Below, in pieces: positions 43,588-47,989 of a DNA stretch of 47,989 bases (within the stretch, counting starts at the first letter, position 1; each line of letters opens with the position of its first letter). Location: contig JAFZQX010000024.1 in the NCBI GenBank assembly GCA_017620205.1, forward strand, positions 1 through 47,989, in the 5' to 3' direction. The translations under genes and the position numbers were made by a program. Source of the DNA: Clostridia bacterium (GTDB lineage: Bacteria; Bacillota; Clostridia; UMGS1883; UMGS1540). The notes below the pieces were generated by a model. That model was given only the letters and a program-made list of their open reading frames with translations. It had not been told where the DNA came from and did no database searches.

Positions 43588-45687
43588 ATGAAAAGAAATA
43601 AAATATCGTTAAAAATATTTGCGGCGCTTTTAGCCGTCTTGGTTTTGACTTCGGCAATAGGCAGTATTGCGTTTGCCGATACGGGTTTTAAGTATCAACA
43701 CGATCCGCGGGAAAACAAAAAGGCGATGGAGGATATTATAGTAAATCCTAATGCGGTTTACGGCTTTTCGCCTTCAGCGACAGGCAGTCTTGAGCCGTAC
43801 GCAAAGTATGACTGGACAGACCCCGCGGTTGTAGAAGAAATGCGCAAAACGCGCCTTGAGTATTTAGCAAGCTATGACGAAATGTATGATATTCTTTTAG
43901 AGATGACAAACGCGGGTGCAAGCGTTGAGGAGATGGCAAGGGCTGTAAGCGGTAAGCGAAACGAGCTGCGCTTTAAAGCATACGAAAACGATCCCGAAGG
44001 CCTTGCAACGTTAAAGGAGCGAAACCTTTTAAAGTACGGTCATGAGGAAGGTCCGCTGCCCGATGAGCTTTATGAGCAGTACGGCTCATGGGAAACGGTT
44101 CTCGAAAAGGCTTTCGCGCACAACCCCGGCGTTGACGCGTGCGTAGGGCTTTATGACGATTATTATGAATACTATTTAATGTTTGGCTATGTGAAAGAAG
44201 TTGACCTTAATATTTTTGCATATTATGACGCGGACGGCGTGCTTATAAAGGTTAAAGCCTTAAAGCACAATATAGCGGTTGACGATATTTATGATTTTAT
44301 AAATTTCTATAAGCCGGAAGGCGCCGCTGTGTCCAAAATCTTTAAGTTTATGGACGACAGGCTTGTTACAATTGATTTAGACGCTCCGGAGAAACACGAA
44401 AACAAATACAACGTGGCGAAAGCACCGAACGTAACGGAGGAGATGAGCAGCGCTTCGCATTGGATTAAAGACTTATCAAATGATATTCTGCTCGGCAGAA
44501 GCGAAATAGAGGATTTAAACGAAGATATTTTACATAATAACAAAACTTATATGAACGATTTAGACGCTTTGCCCGAAACATTTAACGGCAAAGAATATGC
44601 AAAGTCGCTTTCATCGTTTGAGTCTCCCGCGGGAATGTATCTGGGCGGCGCGCCCGTTCCCGAAAGCTATTATGAAGCCATCAGAAAAAACATAGCGGAC
44701 GCGGATGTAAAAGACACCGAAAATGTGCGCTACGCAATAGCGACGGAGCGCACCGTTTTAAAGGCTTATCCTTATGAGGACTGGCTGTCCGACAGCGATT
44801 GGGACAAGGAATGGGACAACTTCGCAAACTCCGCCATACTTTTGGGCGAACCGCTTCTGCTTTATAACACAACAGCAGACGGCAAGTTTATATACGCAAG
44901 GTGCGTCTGCTGCGAAGGCTGGGTTAAATCGGAAGACGTTGCAGTATGCCGCGATAAAGCAGAGTGGCAAAACGCGAAAAATCATAAAAACTTTCTCCTG
45001 GTAACGGGCGGAAAGGTTTATCTTGAAGAAAGCTTTGATAAGGATATTTCGGGCAAAATGATGACGATGGGCACAAAGTTGGAGCTTGCCGAAAACGTAG
45101 ATTTTAAGGATACCAACCGTCTTTCTTGGAACAATTACGCAGTAAAACTGCCCGTAAGACGGGAAGATGGCAGCTACGCCGAAAAAACGGCGCTTATCTC
45201 CGAAAACAGAGATGTAAATATCGGTTTTTTGCCGTATACAACCGGAAATGTAGTAGCACAGGCGTATAAATCGCTCGGCGACAGATACGGCTGGGGCGGC
45301 ATGATGTTGTCGCAGGACTGCTCATCGTTTGTGCGCGAGGTTTATCTTTGCTTCGGCATTGTTTTGCCGAGAAACACAACATGGCAGGCGGCTATGCCTA
45401 CGGAAACAATAGATTTAAGCGGCATGACGGATGAGCAGAAAAAAGCGGCGCTTGATAATACCCCGCCCGGCGCAATACTTTTTATACCCGGACACGAAAT
45501 GATGTATTTGGGCAGCGAAAACGGACTTTATTATACTATAAACGATATAAGCTCACTGGTTAGTCCCGCCGATCCCGAAGGCGGAATAATAAGACCGCGC
45601 AGCATAATAGTAAACGACCTTTCAACGCTTCGCGGCAACGGCTCAACATGGCTTTCGAATCTGACGTGTATTAAGATTGTGAAATGA
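43588..45687 (+). CDS. Secreted NlpC/P60 peptidoglycan endopeptidase with SH3 domains
   Basis: The 699-residue protein has a signal peptide (MKRNKISLKIFAALLAVLVL, ending near IAFA) and ACAGGAGG before its ATG. After a long helical N-terminal region comes a block typical of the N_NLPC_P60 plus SH3b family (SFESPAGMYLGGAPVPESYY; RTVLKAYPYEDW, then CEGWVKSEDVAVC and MGTKLELAEN). The C-terminal NlpC/P60 domain has catalytic C578 in SQDCSSFVREVY and H636 in PGHEMMYLG. Such enzymes cut the gamma-D-glutamyl-diamino acid bond in peptidoglycan stem peptides, in growth or recycling of wall fragments. It is probably the first gene of a small operon with the transporter that follows. Confidence 0.88.
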   Translation: MKRNKISLKIFAALLAVLVLTSAIGSIAFADTGFKYQHDPRENKKAMEDIIVNPNAVYGFSPSATGSLEPYAKYDWTDPAVVEEMRKTRLEYLASYDEMYDILLEMTNAGASVEEMARAVSGKRNELRFKAYENDPEGLATLKERNLLKYGHEEGPLPDELYEQYGSWETVLEKAFAHNPGVDACVGLYDDYYEYYLMFGYVKEVDLNIFAYYDADGVLIKVKALKHNIAVDDIYDFINFYKPEGAAVSKIFKFMDDRLVTIDLDAPEKHENKYNVAKAPNVTEEMSSASHWIKDLSNDILLGRSEIEDLNEDILHNNKTYMNDLDALPETFNGKEYAKSLSSFESPAGMYLGGAPVPESYYEAIRKNIADADVKDTENVRYAIATERTVLKAYPYEDWLSDSDWDKEWDNFANSAILLGEPLLLYNTTADGKFIYARCVCCEGWVKSEDVAVCRDKAEWQNAKNHKNFLLVTGGKVYLEESFDKDISGKMMTMGTKLELAENVDFKDTNRLSWNNYAVKLPVRREDGSYAEKTALISENRDVNIGFLPYTTGNVVAQAYKSLGDRYGWGGMMLSQDCSSFVREVYLCFGIVLPRNTTWQAAMPTETIDLSGMTDEQKKAALDNTPPGAILFIPGHEMMYLGSENGLYYTINDISSLVSPADPEGGIIRPRSIIVNDLSTLRGNGSTWLSNLTCIKIVK

Positions 45688-45717
45688 TATAGTTTTAGAT
45701 ATTTTATGGAGGAGATT

Positions 45718-46845
45718 ATGGATAACAAAAACGTAAAAGAGCTCGCGGCACAGAGAGAAAAGGCAATAGTTAAAACAAGTGTTATCGGAATAATCACAAA
45801 TGTGTTTTTGGCGGCTTTTAAAGCGGCGGTAGGTTTTCTGTCAAATTCCATAGCAGTAATACTTGACGCGGTTAATAACCTGTCAGATGCTCTTTCGTCG
45901 GTTATAACGATAATAGGCGCAAAGCTCGGCTCTAAAAAACCTAATAAAAAGCACCCACTCGGTTACGGCAGAATTGAATATTTAAGCTCAATGATCGTCG
46001 CGGCAATCGTACTTTACGCGGGTATTACATCTTTGGTAGAATCGGTTAAAAAGATTATTTCTCCCGAAACGGCAGATTACAGCACGGTTTCGCTTATAAT
46101 AATCTCCGTTGCCATTGTAGTAAAGCTTATACTCGGACGGTACGTTAAAAAACAGGGCGAAAGGTATAATTCGGGCGCGCTTACGGCTTCCGGCTCAGAC
46201 GCGCTGTTTGACGCTGTTATATCGGCGTCCGTTCTCGCTTCTGCAATAATATTTCTTTTATGGGGCATATCCCTTGAAGCGTATGTCGGCGCTATAATTT
46301 CCGTTGTCATTATAAAAGCCGGTATTGAAATGATGGTAGATACGGTAAACGATATCCTCGGAAAACGCGGCGACAAAGAAGAAACCGAGCATATAAAAAG
46401 CCTTATAAGCGAAGAGAGCGAGGTTCGCGGTGCGTACGATCTTATCATCTATAATTACGGCCCGAATAAAAACTTGGGAAGCGTTCACATGGAAGTTCCC
46501 GATACAATGACGGCGGATGATATCGATAAGCTTACAAGGCGCATAGAAGCAAAGGTTTATAAGGAAACGGGCGTAATTTTAGCAGGCGTCGGCATATATT
46601 CTTATAACACATCGGATGAGGAAGCCGCAAAAATACGCAACAAAGTTCAGGAAACAGTTTTGTCACACGACTGGGCACTTCAGATGCACGGCTTTTATGT
46701 TGATACAATGAATAAAACAATGCGCTTTGACGTAATTATAAGCTTTGATATCGAAAACTCCGAAGCACTTGAAATTTTGAAAAAAGAAGTATCTGATATG
46801 TACCCTGACTATTCTTTGCAGATAATACCGGATATTGACGCCTGA
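45718..46845 (+). CDS. Cation diffusion facilitator, probable Mn-type metal exporter
   Basis: The ATG at 45718 follows ATGGAGGAG; the ATG at 45706 is part of that ribosome site, so 375 residues is preferred. Six membrane segments and a C-terminal cytoplasmic ferredoxin-like domain follow the CDF plan. The metal site in TM2 is N53xxxD57 (DAVNNLSDALSS) and in TM5 is D161xxxD165 (SGSDALFDAV), where zinc exporters carry HxxxD. The DxxxD form is the mark of manganese-type CDFs. The motif KHPLGYGRIEYLSSM between TM2 and TM3 is intact. It would pump Mn2+ (or Fe2+) out of the cytoplasm against protons. It lies 30 bases after the NlpC/P60 gene; a functional link is not evident. Confidence 0.88.
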   Translation: MDNKNVKELAAQREKAIVKTSVIGIITNVFLAAFKAAVGFLSNSIAVILDAVNNLSDALSSVITIIGAKLGSKKPNKKHPLGYGRIEYLSSMIVAAIVLYAGITSLVESVKKIISPETADYSTVSLIIISVAIVVKLILGRYVKKQGERYNSGALTASGSDALFDAVISASVLASAIIFLLWGISLEAYVGAIISVVIIKAGIEMMVDTVNDILGKRGDKEETEHIKSLISEESEVRGAYDLIIYNYGPNKNLGSVHMEVPDTMTADDIDKLTRRIEAKVYKETGVILAGVGIYSYNTSDEEAAKIRNKVQETVLSHDWALQMHGFYVDTMNKTMRFDVIISFDIENSEALEILKKEVSDMYPDYSLQIIPDIDA

Positions 46846-46860
46846 TTTTTGGAGATAAAA

Positions 46861-47505
46861 ATGAACTATAAAATAATTGACAGAGAAAAATATTACAGAA
46901 AAGGAGTGTTCCGTCACTTTTCGGAGGACTGCAAGTGCTCGGTTTCAATGACTGCGAGGATTGATGTAACGGACCTTGTCCGCCACGCAAAAGAGACGGG
47001 CACAAAGTTTTATATTGATTTTCTTTATATCCTTTCCAAAGTATTAAATTCCCGAGAGGATTACAGAATGGGGTACCTTTGGGAGACGGACGAGCTTATC
47101 TGTTATGACGAGATAAATCCAACGCAGTACGTATTTCACGAAGACACGGAAACGTGTACGCCCGTATACACAAAATACAACGAAAACTATGATATATTCT
47201 ATCAAAACGCCCTGCGCGACATAGAAGAAGCAAAAAAGACAAGAGAATATTTGCTTGATACAAAAAATCACCCGAATTGGTTTGACGCGTCATATATATC
47301 ATGGCTCTCTTATGATTCTTTGAATGTCGAACTGCCGGACGGATATCTTTACTTCGCGCCGGTTATAAACTGGGGCAAATACAGAGAGGAAAACGGAAAG
47401 CTTTTAATGCCCGTCACCGTGCGGTTAAATCACGCGATAGCCGACGGCTATCTTGTTGCAAACGTTTTCCGCCTTTTAGAGCGTGAAATTGAAATGTTTT
47501 GTTAA
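46861..47505 (+). CDS. Chloramphenicol acetyltransferase (CatA)-like protein
   Basis: The ATG at 46861, seven bases after GGAG, gives 214 residues, the usual CatA length. The catalytic signature HAIADG (H191, D195, G196) sits at the expected C-terminal position, and ASYISWLSYDSLN matches the substrate-pocket segment of type A enzymes. CatA enzymes transfer acetyl from acetyl-CoA to chloramphenicol. Here the residue before the catalytic histidine is Asn rather than the common His, and overall similarity is to chromosomal CatA-like proteins of clostridia, so drug resistance should not be assumed; another small acceptor is possible. It follows the transporter gene closely and is probably cotranscribed with it. 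Confidence 0.8.
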   Translation: MNYKIIDREKYYRKGVFRHFSEDCKCSVSMTARIDVTDLVRHAKETGTKFYIDFLYILSKVLNSREDYRMGYLWETDELICYDEINPTQYVFHEDTETCTPVYTKYNENYDIFYQNALRDIEEAKKTREYLLDTKNHPNWFDASYISWLSYDSLNVELPDGYLYFAPVINWGKYREENGKLLMPVTVRLNHAIADGYLVANVFRLLEREIEMFC

Positions 47506-47520
47506 AAAGGAGATAAAGCC

Positions 47521-47811
47521 ATGAACGAAAAAATGGATTATACCCGGGAAGAACTTGAAGCAATAATTGAAAAATCAAAAAGAGAACTTGAGGAAAGACT
47601 AAGTAAAATGACGCCCGAGGAGAGGGCAGAGGCGGAAAGGAAAGCTCAAAAAGCCATAGAAGAAGATAATGCAAGAATACAGAAGATTCTTGATGACGCC
47701 GCAGAATACTTCTCAGACAAAGCAACAAAAGATAAACCGAAGTTCTGCGCATCTTGCGGCGCACCTTCAGACGGCGGAAACTTCTGTGCATACTGCGGAA
47801 AACCTTTATAA
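47521..47811 (+). CDS. Small zinc-ribbon protein with coiled-coil N-terminus
   Basis: This 96-residue protein has AAAGGAG before its ATG. Residues 8-65 are highly charged and helical (TREELEAIIEKSKRELEERL), probably a coiled coil, and the C-terminus carries a four-cysteine zinc ribbon, CASCG then CAYCG, of the kind found in many small clostridial proteins. No catalytic residues are seen. It may serve as an adaptor in a protein complex. It is the last gene of the short operon and is followed at once by a strong terminator. Confidence 0.75.
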   Translation: MNEKMDYTREELEAIIEKSKRELEERLSKMTPEERAEAERKAQKAIEEDNARIQKILDDAAEYFSDKATKDKPKFCASCGAPSDGGNFCAYCGKPL

Positions 47812-47815
47812 AAAC

Positions 47816-47853
47816 AAAAAGAGAACTTTCGTTTAAACGAAAGCTCTCTTTTT
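47816..47853. terminator. Rho-independent terminator after the zinc-ribbon gene
   Basis: AAAAAGAGA (47816-47824) and CTTTCG (47826-47831) pair with CGAAAG (47838-47843) and TCTCTTTTT (47845-47853) with a single A/C mismatch, around TTTAAA. The flanking A- and T-runs let it work in both directions. Confidence 0.85.
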
Positions 47854-47864
47854 GTGTCAACGAA

Positions 47865-47887
47865 AACCACGCGATAGTCGCGTGGTT
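47865..47887. repeat. Subterminal hairpin
   Basis: AACCACGCGA and TCGCGTGGTT form a perfect 10-bp stem around TAG. There is no T-run, so it is not a classical terminator; it may be a transposase-recognised DNA hairpin. Confidence 0.75.
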
Positions 47888-47911
47888 CAAAAAAGGTTAA
47901 CCGATGAGAAA

Positions 47912-47977
47912 AAATCCTCCGTTTGTGGTATAATTGTAAAGACCTGCCAGTCAAAACAAAAAACAAACGGAGGATTT
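47912..47977. repeat. 15-bp inverted repeat covering the ribosome-binding site
   Basis: AAATCCTCCGTTTGT at 47912-47926 is the exact reverse complement of ACAAACGGAGGATTT at 47963-47977. The right arm contains the GGAGG ribosome site of the following gene; the left arm lies upstream of the -10 element. Confidence 0.85.
47926..47934 (+). promoter_or_regulatory. Extended -10 promoter of the truncated last gene
   Basis: TGGTATAAT is a perfect extended -10 element (TGn directly before TATAAT). No good -35 is seen, as expected for this promoter type. Transcription should start near 47941, downstream of the left arm of the inverted repeat. Confidence 0.65.
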
Positions 47978-47981
47978 ATTG

Positions 47982-47989
47982 ATGAAAAA
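47982..47989 (+). CDS. Start of a gene cut by the window edge, probably a transposase
   Basis: Only ATGAAAAA is present. GGAGG at 47969-47973, eight bases upstream, and the promoter at 47926 show that a gene starts here. Its identity as a transposase rests on the surrounding repeat layout alone. Confidence 0.5.

Larger units (their letters stand above)
47865..47989 (+). mobile_element. Left end of a probable insertion sequence (IS200/IS605-like), truncated by the window
   Basis: The last stretch holds a perfect 10-bp hairpin with a TAG loop (47865-47887), a 15-bp inverted repeat, an internal promoter, a ribosome site and a start codon cut by the window edge. A subterminal hairpin followed by an SD-masking repeat is the known layout of IS200-type left ends. 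No transposase sequence is visible, so the family is an inference. Confidence 0.5.

Overview
The window looks like a piece of chromosome from an anaerobic, probably gut-dwelling clostridial Firmicute. The genes have strong AGGAGG-type ribosome sites, frequent TTG and GTG starts, sigma-A-like promoters (TTGACT-17-TATAAT), split-permease CUT1 sugar transport genes of the LplB/YtcP kind and very large secreted multidomain proteins. No rRNA, tRNA or CRISPR array was found. The organism is inferred from style only.

Region 1 (1-15719) is a polysaccharide-utilisation operon. It opens with the 3' end of a secreted lyase-type protein cut by the window edge. Two ABC sugar permeases follow, then a CE7-type acetyl esterase, a GH88-type unsaturated uronyl hydrolase, a GHL6-like putative glycosidase, a GH95-like glycosidase, a metallophosphoesterase, an unassigned 830-residue enzyme-like protein, an alpha/beta hydrolase, a CBM9-like protein and a ribulokinase-type sugar kinase. 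From the permeases onward, gaps are 1 to about 37 bases and all genes read the same way. Region 2 (15720-26200) has its own promoter and a palindromic candidate operator, and encodes two 1,700-residue secreted paralogues with a heparinase II/III-type lyase core surrounded by LamG-like and Ig-like modules. The truncated gene at base 1 is a third member. Together the genes suggest extracellular beta-elimination of an acetylated uronic-acid polysaccharide, import of the oligosaccharides, removal of the unsaturated uronyl end and further trimming inside the cell. The substrate cannot be fixed: there is no sulfatase, and the ribulokinase-like gene hints at an arabinose-containing plant glycan.

Region 3 (26250-38914) is a strongly promoted two-gene operon for giant secreted proteins of 2,268 and 1,889 residues. 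The first is a string of Ig-like domains, the second a beta-rich protein of unknown function whose C-terminus resembles that of the lyases. It ends at a perfect 13-bp hairpin that also serves the opposing operon.

Region 4 (38915-43587) is an AT-richer block on the minus strand. It holds two overlapping DUF262 (GmrSD-type) genes, likely anti-phage, and a remnant of a GIY-YIG/T5orf172-type gene, and looks like an insertion.

Region 5 (43588-47853) carries an NlpC/P60 peptidoglycan hydrolase, a CDF metal exporter with a manganese-type motif, a CatA-like acetyltransferase and a small zinc-ribbon protein. The last ~130 bases appear to be the left end of an insertion sequence. Its internal promoter and inverted repeat are arranged so that read-through transcripts would hide the transposase ribosome site.
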